The notes under the pieces were generated by a model. The model saw nothing but the letters and a program-made list of their open reading frames with translations. It had not been told where the DNA came from and searched no databases. 64,000 nucleotides of DNA from Sesamum alatum (taxonomy: Eukaryota > Streptophyta > Magnoliopsida > Lamiales > Pedaliaceae), in assembly GCA_034509735.1 (NCBI GenBank), contig JACGWO010000005.1:20511264-20575263 (forward strand), in the 5' to 3' direction. Of this stretch, positions 34,607 through 47,142 are shown piece by piece (the stretch's first letter is position 1; each line of letters begins with the position of its first letter). Made by a program: the position numbers and the translations under genes.

Positions 34607-36001
34607 GGTTAAACTTTAATTTACCCCCTTGTGTTTTTCCGAAAAAGTTTAAAACCCCCCTATATTTTCAAAATAAGCAAAAAACCCTCTGTGTTTTGTA
34701 AAACTCAGCATAAAACCCTCCTTTCGTTAGAAACTAACGAAAGGTGTAGAACACGCGCGTCTGATGTGGTTGGGGGAGTATTTTGGCATCCTCACACAAT
34801 TTTTTGGGGCCTTTATGACTAGACTAAAATGCCTCTATTATGACTATATAAAAGTCTTGGACAATTTTGACTTGTTTTTAGTTTGTTTTGAGTTTTTTTT
34901 TTTGTAATTTCATGTCTCTAAAAAAATAAATATATTTTATTTAAAAATAGAAAAAAAGTATATAATTTTTTAAAATTTTATAATTTAAATTAAAATTAAA
35001 TTAATATCACAACACAAAGTTTAATATACTAAATTTATTTTTCAAATTTAAATATCTTAACAAATATCAATATTAAATAATTATAAATTATCAAACAAAA
35101 TATTAAACAATTATAAAAAAAATTATACATTATTTAATAGTTTAAATTATTATTTAGTTAAAAATATTAAATAAATTATATTTAAATTTAAATTAATGTT
35201 AGAAGTATTGAAAATAAAAATTTGATACTTCCGTTTAATTATTTATAAACTTTTGAAATATTTAAATGAATTTATTTTAAATTTAATTAATTTAATTTTT
35301 TTTTGTCATTTTAAATTTTCAAACTAAAAAAAATAATAAAAAATAAGAAAATGAGGGCGATCGTCATCGCCCCTACTATATTGTTCTGGGCGACGGCGGT
35401 CACCCAGATTAGGGGCGACGACGACGTCGCCCTGTCGCCGCCAATCTGGGTGACCGCGGTCGCCCAGAACAAATCTGGGCAAAGGCGAGTCGCCCAGATT
35501 CGGGGGCGACGACGTTCCCATCGCCGTCGCCCCCTTCTAGGGGTGGGGGCGGCGGGTGGTGTTGGGGGTGGGGGGCAAGGGAAGGGCAGCTGTGGTGGGG
35601 AGGGCGGCGGTGGGGAGGAGGAAGGGAAGGGGGTGAAGTAATTTTTATTAATTTATTTAAAATAATAATTTTATTTTATAATATATATTTAAAATTAATT
35701 AAATCTAAATCATAGATTGTTTTAAATATTTAATATCTGACGATCGAGATTAATTGATTAGATCTAACGGCTCTCATATAATTAACAAAGATCCAACGGT
35801 CATTAAAATAAAAAATAATATATAATATGTAAGGGCATAACGGTCATTTTATAAAAAATTTTACGCCGTTAAGGACATGTAATGGAAATGGGCGATTTAG
35901 CTACGTTTAAGAAAACAAAAGGGGTTTTTAGCCTATTTTTAAAATAGAAGGGAATTTTTAGCTGAATTTTCAAAACACAGGGAGTATTATGCAATTTGGC
36001 C
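34607..36001. mobile_element. Mutator-like element with perfect 9-bp duplication and GC-rich core
   Basis: 1395 bp flanked by AAATATTTA at 34,598-34,606 and 36,002-36,010. The inverted termini are long and imperfect: left GGTTAAACTTTAATTTACCC against reverse-complemented right GGCCAAATTGCATAATACTCC, followed by mirrored CCTGTGTTTT and AAAACCCC blocks. The AT-rich body surrounds a GC-rich block (35,351-35,636) made of hairpins. The 96-codon frame over that block shows no domain. Non-autonomous; the GC-rich block is either captured or locally expanded sequence. Confidence 0.85.
35351..35640. repeat. GC-rich hairpin cluster inside the Mutator-like element
   Basis: Perfect or near-perfect stems: 35,355-35,361 with 35,366-35,372; 35,383-35,410 with 35,443-35,470 (28 bp, one mismatch), enclosing 35,413-35,420 with 35,425-35,432; and 35,472-35,480 with 35,492-35,500. 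The core words are GGGCGACG and CACCCAGATT. A G-rich tail follows to about 35,636. Composition is sharply different from the flanks. Confidence 0.85.
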
Positions 36002-36059
36002 AAATATTTAAGAAATTATGATCAGTTCTAATCAATTCTTTATTTTGTTTTTGCTGTCG

Positions 36060-38490
36060 TTCATATAATTAAGCAAATGTAATAAATTGAGGACGGGATT
36101 AAGCGGGATTTGGAACGGGTTTTACGACTGTTTCAATTACCGTTCCTAGTAGGAACGGTCATTGTAACAACTGGGGAATGGAATCACGTTGTTGACGTCA
36201 TATTCCTCTTATATCAATGCTTTAGTGTTGGCACGACACGTCTGTTACTACAACCGTTTAAACCATTGTGTTACAAGTTGTGTTCTAAGATCGCACCAAA
36301 AGTGAAAAGGTAAAATATTGTAACACAATTTGGAACGCTTTTTTAATAACTGTACCGGCACGCCAATGGTAAATAAGTACCATTCTCAATTGCGTTCCAA
36401 AGACCGTTCAAATATCTGAACATGAACAAAATTGTTCTAAACTGAGGTACAATTTAAGACAGTTTCAATCTATAAAAATTCTTGTATTATAATACTCGTT
36501 CCTACATATGGTATTTGTGGGATATATTTTGTGTTTCAAGTACTGTTCCAAAGTGAGTTACAATTTACTACGGCTTTAATAGATAGAAAATGTTGTATTA
36601 CAAGAACTATTCCAAATACTAATATTGGGGCTGTTATGAATGTAAAAGATATGATTACAAATACCGTTTCAACGTGGACGGTACTTAAGAAATTTGCAAA
36701 TAGGAACGATTTCATATAATATTGACCATTCCTAACACCGTAGCACTTCAGTTAATAATAGGTGTGAAATTTGAATTTGGAGTAATATCGACCATTCCTA
36801 ACACCGTAACACTTCAGTTAATAATAGGTGTGAAATTTGTATTGGAGTGTTTCAAGTACTGTTCCAACATGAGTTATAATTTACCACGATTTTAATAGAT
36901 AGAAAATATTGTATTACACGAATCGTTCCACATACTAATTTTTGAACAATTATGAATTTAAAATGTATGATTACAAATACCGTTTCAACGTGGACGGTAC
37001 CTTTAAGAAATTTATAAATAAGAACGGTTTCATATAATATCGACCGTTCCTAACCCCGTAACACTTTGTTAATTATAGGTGTGAGTGACTTTGGAGTGTT
37101 CCAATTACCGTTACAACGTAATTTACAATTTACTATGATTTTAATAGATAGAAATTGTTGTATTACAAGAAACATTCCAAACACTAATTTTGGAACAGTT
37201 ATCAATATAAAAATTATGATTACAAATATTGTTCCAACGTGGACGGTATTCTTAAGAAATTTACAAAAAGGAATGGTTTCATACAATATTGACCATTCAT
37301 AACAACGTAGCACTCTAATTAATAATAAGTGTGAAATTTTAATTTGGAGTGTTCTAAGTACCATTCCAACGTGAGTTATAATTTCCCACGGGTTTAATAG
37401 ATAGAAAATGTTTTATTACAATAACCATTCCAAATACTAAATTTAGAACAATTATGAATGTAAACAATATGATTACAAAATACCATTCTGACATAAATGA
37501 TTATTTTTAAAAATTTTGAAATAGGAAAGGTTTGGAGCGATTTTCTGAATATAACCGTTCCAAACCCCGTTCCACAGTAAATTAAATATGGCGCCTGCTG
37601 AAAAAAAAAAAGGGTGAAAAATTCAAACATTGGAACCGCTATTTCCAAAGTGTTTGTTCTAGAACCAGTTCCAAATAATTTAGTATGGCGCATTCTGAAA
37701 AAATAGGTGAAAAATTTAAAATTTGAAATGGTTAATTAATTTGACCGTTCCAAAGTACATTCCAACAAATTTAAAATTTCCGCAAAAAAAAAAAAAAAAA
37801 AAAAATTCAAGAGGAATTTTATTTTTAAGTAACCGTTCCTAAAGTTATTTATCAACCGTTGTAATGTTTAAATTATCCAAATCATTCCAAAATATGTACA
37901 AAATATGTCTAGTGTACATTTTGATTACGATATATCAACCTCCGTGAGCCAGATCAATACCAAACTTAAACACGTATAAGATTCTGTCTATTTGAATATA
38001 TCTAACGGTTTGATTTAAAATAATATGGTCCGATTGAAGATTGCACCGTTTTGAATCTTGCTCATTACGGACTAAATACGATATCTCGATATCCGAGTAC
38101 CAAAATAGTCCAAAACTTTATCGAATATATTCTTTTGTCTATTTAATCATATCTAACGACCTGATCAAAATTTTGACGGTCTAATTAGGCGATGCAGTAC
38201 AACAATATAAGATGTTGGTTACATCTGTGTAATACTAACAAATCTGAATATACAAATACATTTCATACTGTGAACATATATCAATCTCATGAAATATATT
38301 TTATGGTTTTAATTGTCTTAATCTATACACTATATACTTTTCTTTGCTCATTAACGTGTTCGGTACGAATTTTGCTTAATTTTTATTTATTTTCTAGTAA
38401 AATGAGTAATTATTTGAAACTTTTTTAGGAACGGTGGTTGACAATTAGAAACAGTATTTGCATACGATCTTTATACGACGTTGTTTTATA
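36060..38490. mobile_element. ACCGTTCC/GGAACGGT-rich repeat element (left part)
   Basis: The motif ACCGTTCC or its complement GGAACGGT recurs many times in both orientations from about 36,110 to 38,440, and again just right of the Mutator element (42,410-42,480). The Mutator element at 38,491-42,404 therefore inserted into it. Dense short motifs in both orientations recall the subterminal repeats of CACTA-type elements, but I see no CACTA ends, so the class is open. Confidence 0.4.
36480..37560 (+). repeat. Tandem array, ~250-bp unit, about four copies
   Basis: The landmark TTTAATAGATAGAAA recurs near 36,576, 36,893, 37,141 and 37,394, spacing 316, 249 and 252. The longer first interval is due to an extra ~65-bp duplication (36,720-36,845, repeating ATTCCTAACACCGTA and TTAATAATAGGTGTGAAATT). 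Units share AACGTGGACGGTA and AAATTT(A/G)(C/T)AAA(A/T)A. Confidence 0.88.
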
Positions 38491-41400
38491 AGGAAAAATG
38501 ACACTTTTGGTCCCACTAGATAGGTCCATTCTCAGTTTTGATCCCACGCTTTACGAATGGACACTTTTAGTCCCCGAAAGTTTACAAACTTAATAGAAAT
38601 GGTCCTCCACCATTAAAATAAACGCCAAATCCCACGTGCCGTTAGTCAACGCTGTAACAGTAAAAAAAAATGTTCAACCGTTTGTTGATGTTTTAGGGGG
38701 GAAAACTTGGCGCAAAAAAAATCCTCCTCACTCCCTGTTTCAACTTCTCCCGTTTTCATTTAAGCCTGAATTAATTAAGTTATGTCTGTTTAGTTTATGC
38801 ACAGTTAGTGTAAAATGCAGCAAAAATCCTGTTTAGTTTAACAAGTTTAACATTATGATGTAAAATCTGCTCATAGAGAAAGGTTATAGAAAAACTGTAA
38901 AAATTTCATTAAGTAATATTTGCGCAATAAGCCAAAAACTGCCATTGTTGTAGCACTATACATCCCAAAATTACAACCATAAGCTAAAAACTGATATTGT
39001 TTCGACCAATTACACCAAGTCAAAAATTGACATTGTTTCAACCACTTACACCAAGCAAAAAATTGACTTACACCAAGAAGAAAAAAGTCATTCTAAGCCA
39101 AAAATATAGACAATACATCTCATTTCTTCTTATTTAGTTGCAACAACTGCTGCACTTAAGTTTGTCATTGTGACAAACTTTTCCCTCTTTTACTGAGCAA
39201 TGGGACTCCAGTACCAGAATTGTGGCTAACAGTAGGACATTGTGTGAACTTGTGGACCATTGATTGGCTTGCCTGCAGATGAACTCTGAATTAACACAAC
39301 ATTCGGATTAGAAAAGAGTAAGCATAAATGTCACATAGAACAAATTTATACCCCTGCACTGGTTACAACAAGAGTAGGTGGAACAGTTGCTTGAGATGAC
39401 TCAATGAACTTTCGTCTTGTTATTCTCTTTGGTTGTATGGAAATTATGCTCAGTTTCGTTAATATATTTGAATACAATAATACATTAAGTTTCTACTTAC
39501 AAGAGTATTTGCAGGAGGTTGTTCCTTTGGCTCTTGTTCCTTTTTTCTCCTTGTCCTTTTCCTTGACTGTATATAAGAGAATGCAATGTCAAGATAAACA
39601 TAGTATGAATTGGATGTTTTTAAAGGCTTAAATTTACCCATGAAGCTTGAGCAATTACTGTCTAATCAATGCTAGTTGATGTCCTTTTCCTAGCCTGTAT
39701 AGAATATAAGACTTCCATCAGTATTTTGAAGCATAACATGTAAATGCTTCATTAAAAAGATAGTAGACTTGCAATCATTTTCTTTGGTTGTTGTGCAACA
39801 CTTGTCTCAACAGGAAAGTCAAGTTTTTTCCTTTGGCATCCCTTCTGATTGCGGCCTCTCTCTCCACAATAATGACAGGTGACTTGATAGGGTTTCCTCT
39901 TTAGTTTGACAGGCTTCTTGCCTTTGGTTCTCTTTTTGCCTTTGTTGGAGGGCTCATATGGCTCCATTCTCCTTGCCCTTGCTGGCCTTCCTAGACCTTT
40001 TCAAAATTGGGTGGAAAGGGTAGGATAAGTCAAGTTTTTTGCCAGAGCTTAGGGCCATTAACTGGCAGAATTGCATGCTTGTACACCTCATTGAAAGTCT
40101 CCACATAGTAGCAGGGATTAACAAAGTCCTCGGGATCCAAATTTTAACTACAGATGGCACTCACTCCATGGTTGCATGGAATGCCTGTCAACTCCCACTT
40201 TTTTCATGTGCATGACTGACTTTGCAAATTGACCACATATTTGGCACCATCATAGCAGGATACTTCATAGTGCTAATCATCTGACTTTCTTGGTATGCAA
40301 TCAATAACCTTATCCATCTGTTTCTCAACAATCTTTCTGATTTTACGACATATTTTCTTGCCTTGCCATTTTTTTCTGGCCCTGTCTCTCAAGTCTACAA
40401 GTCTTGCCATTATCCACTCCCTTATCCATTCAAGCATAGTCATGATAGGTTTCTCCCTGGCCTCTAGTATGTTGCTATTAAATGTCTAAAAAATGTTGTT
40501 TAACAACATATCACATTTTGGAAAACAATTGAAGTGTGATCTACTCCAGTGTGCTGGAGGCTTGTCACTTAGCCACTCAATCACTTTGGGATCTAGTGCA
40601 CTCAATTCTTCCATTCTATGATGAAATTCAGACAGTGTGGTTGCCTTTGTAGCATTCCATAATCCTCTTTTGAAATCCAATCCTCTAAGTCCTGCAAGCT
40701 TCATGTTATTGTGAAGGTGCCTTACACAAAACCTATTAGCTGCCCCTGGAAATATAGACTCAAATGCAGGAATCAAGCCCTTATGTTTGTCACTTATAAA
40801 AGTTTAAGTGTCATCCCTAACAATGTTCAAATCAACCTTCAATAATTCCAAAAACCATTGCCATGCTTCCCTTGTTTCCCCAGACACCACAACATAAGCC
40901 AAAGGGTATAAGTTGTTGTTAGGCTCAATAGATATTGTAGTCAATAAAAGACCACCATAGAGACCCTTTAGATGACATCCATCACATCATCTTGCTCAGT
41001 CTCATCATCCTCCATTTCATACTCAGAATCAAATAAGTGACCACTGCCCCCTTCACCCTCCCCATCACCATCCCCTTGACTCTGATGATCAACCTGCCTA
41101 TCAGCCCGCACACAACCCTTCCCATCACCCTCATAACTATCCACTATCTTCATAAACCTCCTCCCATTTAGCTTCATTGAATTCAAGATTATCCCCTGCA
41201 TCCCCTGCATCCACATCTACCCCTTTCCCTTTTTGGACATTTGTTTGAGTTTGGGGTTCAACAATAGGGTTGGAGGAACTAATATGATCATCTGTGGAAT
41301 TTGCACACTCCAAATATACTATAAATACTGTATTATTTGGACTATAGGCTTCAGTGAATTGAACAATTTCATGTTGATATTTTAGCTGGTTAAACTTGGT

Positions 41401-42404
41401 CATATGAAGTCTGTAAAACCATTTGGGCCCCAAGTAACCTAATTTCTCCCCAAGTTTATCCAAGTACTCAACACATATTTTAAATACATCCACGAAACCA
41501 AATTTACTTATGATCCCTCCAACATATTCTGCCCTAGGACTGTGGACAACTGAGCCCCCATGATAAATATTTATAGTAACAAAGGGTTCATTCCCTGAAA
41601 GTATAGAAAAACAAAAACAAGCAATAAAAGGAATATTAAAATACAATCATGTATACCACATAAAAAACCTAATAAAAAAGAATAGAATATCTTGCCAGAA
41701 AAAAAATTAAATATTCCATAAAATATAATACATTCTCGGATAAATTTAAAATAAACAAGAAAACCACAATAGGGACCACATGCTTCATAAAAGAACAAAA
41801 GGGACCACATTCTTCCAAAAAAAGAAAAGACACCAAAAGCGACAATACACATATTAACAAACCCTAAAAATAGTTTTCTAAATGAACAATACCCCACAAA
41901 ATCACACCCATAGCAGCATAAACAAAGCAAAATATACTTTTCGTGGAGTATTTAATAGTAGAACAACTTACCATATTTCGCGTACTTGGGGTCTGCAAGT
42001 CCACGAGCACCTGGTGTCTCAGACTCATCCTTTTTCTACAGCAGGTTGCTCTATATCAGCGCCTTCTTAAGTTTCTTCCACAATATTGCAACAAATCGAC
42101 CAGATTTGAGAGTGAGGTTGTTAGTTTAGGGTTTTGATTTGGGGGAATTAGGGAGGAAAGGGGGGAAAGTTATAGACTGAATTCTTTTAGGGTGCAAATG
42201 ATCTGGTCAACCTAGCATGGAATGTTTTGACTTCAAGTGAGCGTTATGACTAATTCCACGTGCATTTGCCATTTATTTTAATGATGGAGGATCATTTCTA
42301 TTAAGTTTGTAAACTTTCGGGGGACTAAAAGTGTCTATTCGTAAAGCGTGGGACTAAAACTGAGAATAGGCCTATCTAGTGGGACGAAAAGTATCATTTT
42401 GCCT
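38491..42404 (-). mobile_element. Mutator-like element with long TIRs and decayed transposase
   Basis: 3914 bp. The TIRs are about 170 bp (38,491-38,660 and 42,230-42,404) and clearly alike: AGG(A/C)AAAATGA(C/T)AC start, then TTTT(G/C)GTCCCACTAGATAGG and CACGCTTTACGAAT. Flanks GTTTTATA and GTTTATA suggest a decayed duplication. The minus strand between the TIRs encodes transposase fragments. TIR length, TSD and transposase family agree on the Mutator superfamily. Confidence 0.9.
39752..41646 (-). pseudogene. Mutator-like (MULE) transposase pseudogene
   Basis: Read on the minus strand. An N-terminal PB1-like domain (FVTINIYHGGSVVHSP, ending near 41,300) is followed by an acidic linker (to about 40,975). 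Next comes the MULE catalytic region with DGCHLKGLYGGLLL, a SDKHKGL block and CVRHLHNN, then a SWIM zinc finger (KKWELTGIPCNHG, about 40,200) and a C-terminal zinc knuckle (CHYCGERGRNQKGC, near 39,865). The linker runs straight into DGCHLKG near 40,975 with a frame change, so the central MuDR N-terminal/DNA-binding region appears deleted. Stops occur in the catalytic region and in the SWIM finger, where a Cys codon has become TGA. Not functional. Confidence 0.85.
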
Positions 42405-42859
42405 GTTTATAGTTAACAATTAGGAACGGGATTAGGAATAGTTTTATTTATTAAAACCGGTCCCACGGTCGTTCCAAAACATTGTAAAACGTCGTCGTTT
42501 TAATGTTATTGTGCAGGTTGCGCCCGATGTCACTTTATATCCCCTTTACATTGTACGTTTCACCATTGTACATTTACCTCTGGGTAAATATCTTGTCAAA
42601 CTTAAATTTGACAAGAATTGGGGGCACAATTAAAAAACGTGGGCTATGTTTGGATCTATTTTTGAGCTGTTTCTGAAACAGCCCAAAACAAACCACATGT
42701 TTGGGCTGCTCTCTCAAAAACCTTTTCTGTCCATTTTAATATTTAAAATATGTCTTGAGAATACTATTTATCATGTTTTTGCTTTTTGTTTTTATTTTTT
42801 TTTCTTTTGGCTCTATCTCAGACTTTTTACACAGACCCACGTGACCACCAATCTTTTCA

Positions 42860-43130
42860 ATTTTCTTTTGCAGGTTTTATGACCCACTATATTGTTCTTG
42901 TTGTACTGTTTGCAGACTTTCCTTTGCAGATTTTATGACCCACGTGACCATCATGTTTGCAGATTTTCAATTTCCTTTTGCAGATTTTATGACCCACTAT
43001 ACTGTTCAATTTCCTTTTGCAGAAGAAAATTAGACTGAAATTAAATAGAAAATTAAAAAGGAAAAGATTGCAAACCCACAATATGACCACCAGTCTATTC
43101 AATTTCCTTTTGCAGTGACCCATTTTATGG
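42860..43130 (+). repeat. Short direct repeats TTTTGCAG(A/G)TTTTATGACCCAC
   Basis: Several copies spaced 50-60 bp apart, with CAATTTCCTTTTGCAG between them, in the leader of the PIF/Harbinger element. Confidence 0.75.
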
Positions 43131-45536
43131 CCCACTTTCTTCTTCTTCTTGTTTGCCAACATACACACTACCCACTTCCTTCTTCTTCTCTATTTTCATC
43201 TCTTGCTTGAATAAACTAGGAAAGAAAATACCAAATGTGAAGGTACACATCAATGGCATCTAGGTTAGTCCGACGGGCCAAGGTCCGCTATTGTCTCTGG
43301 CCGCCACTGCAATTGTTTCCCGCCCTTTTTTTCCTTGATATTTCTTGGTTTTTGTGTTTATTTTATGTTGATTTCTTGATTTGTTGGTGTGATGTTTTGT
43401 AGGTTTTTGTTTTCAGGGTAGGTTGAAGAGGTAAGGGGGTGAATCAATTGCAGTAGGGGTAGAAAAATCAGTAAGAGAGTGAACCAATTTCAGGGTGGGT
43501 TTTTTTGGGTCTTTTGTGAACCCATTGCAGTAGGGTTCCGCCACTGTCTCCGCCATTTCTGTGAGGAGGGGTCTTCAGCAACTTCTCGATCTTTGCTCGA
43601 AGGTGCTACAAATTCTACTATTCTTTTAACATAATGCAAAATATGCAAAATATGTGCTACAGATTCTACCCTTCTTTTAACATAATGCAAATTCTACCCT
43701 TCTTTTAACATTATGTTCAATGGGTCTTCAACAACTTATCGAATTTTTTAGTAGAAATTTCATGTTTCATATTAAATTGCACTTTGAGTATATCACACTT
43801 TAATGGAAGAAAATATAGGCTGTTGAAATTTAATGGAAGAAAATAAAGGTTGTTTCAGATTATCCTTTTAATTTGTGTTAGGAAATTTGAGAAATGATTC
43901 TTACCTTCAGGCTTTGATTTATAAATTGCAGAGAGGTGCCTATTATTGAGCTTTAGATTGATAAATCACGGGACTTAGTTTTTGTCCTTTGATTCCTGAT
44001 TTATATATATTAGTTGTACTTTTGTAACTTTATTATCACTTTTCCTGTGGTCTTTTTTTGTGTGCATGCTTTATGTACAAAATCACATCGGGTTTGTATT
44101 TTCAAATAGTGTCAAGTGTTATTAAGACTTTTGTATGTGGACCCTCTTATTTGTATTGTCAAGACTTTTGTACCACATGTAACTATTGAGTGATGGTACA
44201 TGCACTGTATTTTGCCTTTATATACATGTTTGAATGTGCAGTGAACAACCACATCATCAATTTTCTGAGTTTTGCACTGAACTTGGTAGTTCCTCCTATA
44301 CATTCACTTCTTACATATCTATGTTGTTTGTTTACGATGAGTGTCTTTGTTTTAGTTATTGATATAATTCTTTTATTACATCTTGTAGAGCATCTCGTGG
44401 CTGCACTTGGAGAATTTGTGCTACTGAGGTCCTGCCTCTTCCTTGTTGCTTAACTTCATCATCTCCACTTGGTTTTAGCAAGATACCTCATATAGCCATT
44501 TGTTGCTTAAGATATTTTGTTATAAATTTGAGTATACTATACTTTGGTTGACATTGTATGTTAAAATATTTTAGTGTTGTTTAAAAGTCTGTTTCCATCA
44601 TATTTAGTGTTGTATGTCAAAATATTTTAGTGCTAAATGTAATATGTTGCTCTTGAAAGACTTCTTTTAGTACAAAAGTTATTTCTATAATATTTCCTAC
44701 TTCTATAATGATCTAGCAATAGAGATTCACGCCATCTAGCATACTGTTACTTTTACTTGATAGTAACAAACTCTTAAAAGACTTTTCACTCTTGAACGAT
44801 TTCTTTTGCTTGCTATTGTTGCTCTTACTTGATGTTCTTGCTCTTGATATCCTTAAAAGACTTTTATTTGATATTACTTGATATTCTTGTTCTTGATACC
44901 CTTAACACACTCTTACTTGATATTCTTGCTCTTGAAAGAGTTTTTTAAAACACTTACACTTGTACTAGAATGCTTACAGAATTCGGGAAATTACCTAACA
45001 CATTTTGTAATGGAAATATAATGAAAATTATACAAGACTTGCACTTACGCTAGAACGGTTGAAATTTTATTCTTCTTAGCATAATATAATACAACATATA
45101 TTTTTATAGAGATTAAATTATTCAATTTTTAGGTTATCTTATTTGCGAGATACACGGGTAAGCACTATATTGTGATCTATAATGCCAATATATTATAAAT
45201 TACTATAATATTACAATTACTATATAAATTTATTGTATTTTGAAATTATACAAGACTTACACTTATACTAGAACGGATGGAAATTATATTCTGTGCATAT
45301 AATCTAAATATGCAACAATTATCTGTAAATACCTAACAATTAGAACTGTATAAATACCTAACACTTAACACTTAAATACCTAACACCTAAATCTGTATAT
45401 TATATGCTGTTCATTCTCTCACATATGTAGAATGTAGGAAATTACATGAAATTTCTTGAAACTATGTAGAACTATGTAGAATGTTTCTCACATATGAGCA
45501 TGGGTATTTTGTGCATTAATTAGGCTTTTATGCAAG
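43131..45536. other. Non-coding leader of the PIF/Harbinger element
   Basis: No convincing exon. Small repeats are visible: ATTCTACCCTTCTTTTAACAT (about 43,610-43,720), TTGATATTCTTG(C/T)TCTTGA (about 44,825-44,940) and AC(A/G)CTAGAACGG-like pairs (about 45,030 and 45,260). T-rich, possibly a long intron or 5' UTR. Confidence 0.45.
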
Positions 45537-46614
45537 ATGCCTAGTACCCATGAGGTTCCTTTATCTCAACTCTCCCGTGCCGACAAAGTCACATGGACTA
45601 TTATGGAGCGAGTATTCATAGAGTTAATGCATGAAAAGTTTGTGAATGGCCGGCTTAAGTCACCCACCTTCTCCCCTTTTGTTTGGGGCCGCATATGCCA
45701 TAGGTTGAATGCAACCCTAGCTCTAACATACGTGTACACAATTGAGCAGCTAAAGGGAAATCTTAATAGGCTTCGGCGAGCATGGCGACTTTTGAACGAT
45801 TTAATATCGGGGGGGACTGGATGGGGTTGGGACTCACAACTCAATACTGTGATTGATGAGCATGGGCGTCTCGAGGAGTTATGTCGGGTATAAAAATTAT
45901 TTTGATAAATTTCACTTATAACAATGTTACGATGAACAACGAATAATATAGATACACCCTCATTCAATCCACGTTTAGCTAACGGATACTATTTTCCAAT
46001 TATTACATATAGGCGAGTCCTGAATATAAGAAGATTATAGAGCATGATCTCTCGCATTTTGACCTGTGTACGCAAATGTTCACGCATAACACTGCTACTG
46101 GGGCTTGGGGGAGGTTAGCGACACATGGGCCACGCTCATCATAGGGTGAACATGAGGGAACTGATGAGATGCAGGTGGAAAATGACCCTTCTATCCAAAA
46201 TGGCATTCAACGATCTAGAGACGAGTATGAGGACTCAGCCTACTCGGAGTCAATGCCATCGGTTCCCCTTAACGAGCCTTCAATTCTCCTGAACGAGCCA
46301 TTCGAGTCCTTTCCGACCCCCCCGATGACGACTTTGCTTCTCCGTCTAGTGGTCGGCGTGGGAAATGCCATGTTAATGAGTTGCAAATGAAGAAGATGGA
46401 CACGATGGACAAAGTCCAGGAGTCTCTTCAGGGAAAGCTAGAATGGACTCGGCCAAAAGCAACAGAAGCCATCGAGCGGTGTGTGGAAGAGTTAAGCAAA
46501 TTTGAGAACCTTCCTGATCAAATTTTCACAACTGCGTTGGAGCGCTTTCACAGTCACACTACTCGCACCATATTCTTGAAATTGACTGAAAACAATAAAC
46601 TTCGTTGGTTATAA
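45537..46614 (+). pseudogene. PIF/Harbinger ORF1: Myb/SANT-like DNA-binding protein
   Basis: ORF1 proteins help the transposase bind and enter the nucleus. Exon 1 (45,537-45,887) encodes the Myb/SANT-like domain with the spaced aromatic residues (VTWTIMERVFIELM, FVWGRICHRLN, GWGWDSQL). A phase-0 intron (45,888-46,012, TCGG|GTATAA and ATATAG|GCG) leads into exon 2, which begins ASPEYKK. Exon 2 has an in-frame TAG at 46,142 and a frame change at a C-run (46,317-46,323); its C-terminal part (KPDQ-like linker, then NLPDQIFTTALERF) is typical of the plant family. Two lesions make it non-functional. Confidence 0.82.
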
Positions 46615-47142
46615 TCACTGGCAAAGCTAAACTAACTATGTATGGAACGTTTACTGTATGCTCTAGCCCTTTGCCCATGCAGTTGGAAATTTACTCACAT
46701 TTCGTTGGCAGCAAAAATCGTGACAAATCGTTTATACTATGGTTTGAACTATTATAATATTTTATGTGGATCATGACTTTACAATATTCTATGTGGAATA
46801 TTTCTCACATTTCGTTGGCTTATATAGCTCGTGATGGCATTTCAGTTCTATAGTTTAAACTATTATAATAATCAATGCTTTACAATATGATATGCTTTAC
46901 AATGCTTTACAATATTATAATATTCAATGCTGAGCAACATTGTGTGATTTTGGAAATTCACTATTGGATTTAATACCTGTAAACTATTTGTGTAAACTAT
47001 TTTGTGTATCGTGGATTTAAATATAATATAGTACTATATTATACTTCTATAATATACTGCTTAGTATTAAGAGTCATGTTGTTGGAGTTGTATTGGATAA
47101 TTCAACAGTACTTGTTTAATATGTAATATTTATCTGTTTCAG
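46615..47142. other. AT-rich spacer between PIF ORF1 and the viral relic
   Basis: No coding signal. Contains repeated CTTTACAATAT(T/G) words around 46,770-46,925. The left junction of the viral insertion must be near its right end, but no duplication or junction motif is evident. Confidence 0.5.

Noticed and set aside
35351..35641. 96-codon frame in the GC-rich core of a Mutator-like element, as captured gene
   Set aside because: The sequence is built from inverted repeats and ends in a Gly/Glu low-complexity tail; no exon-like domain.
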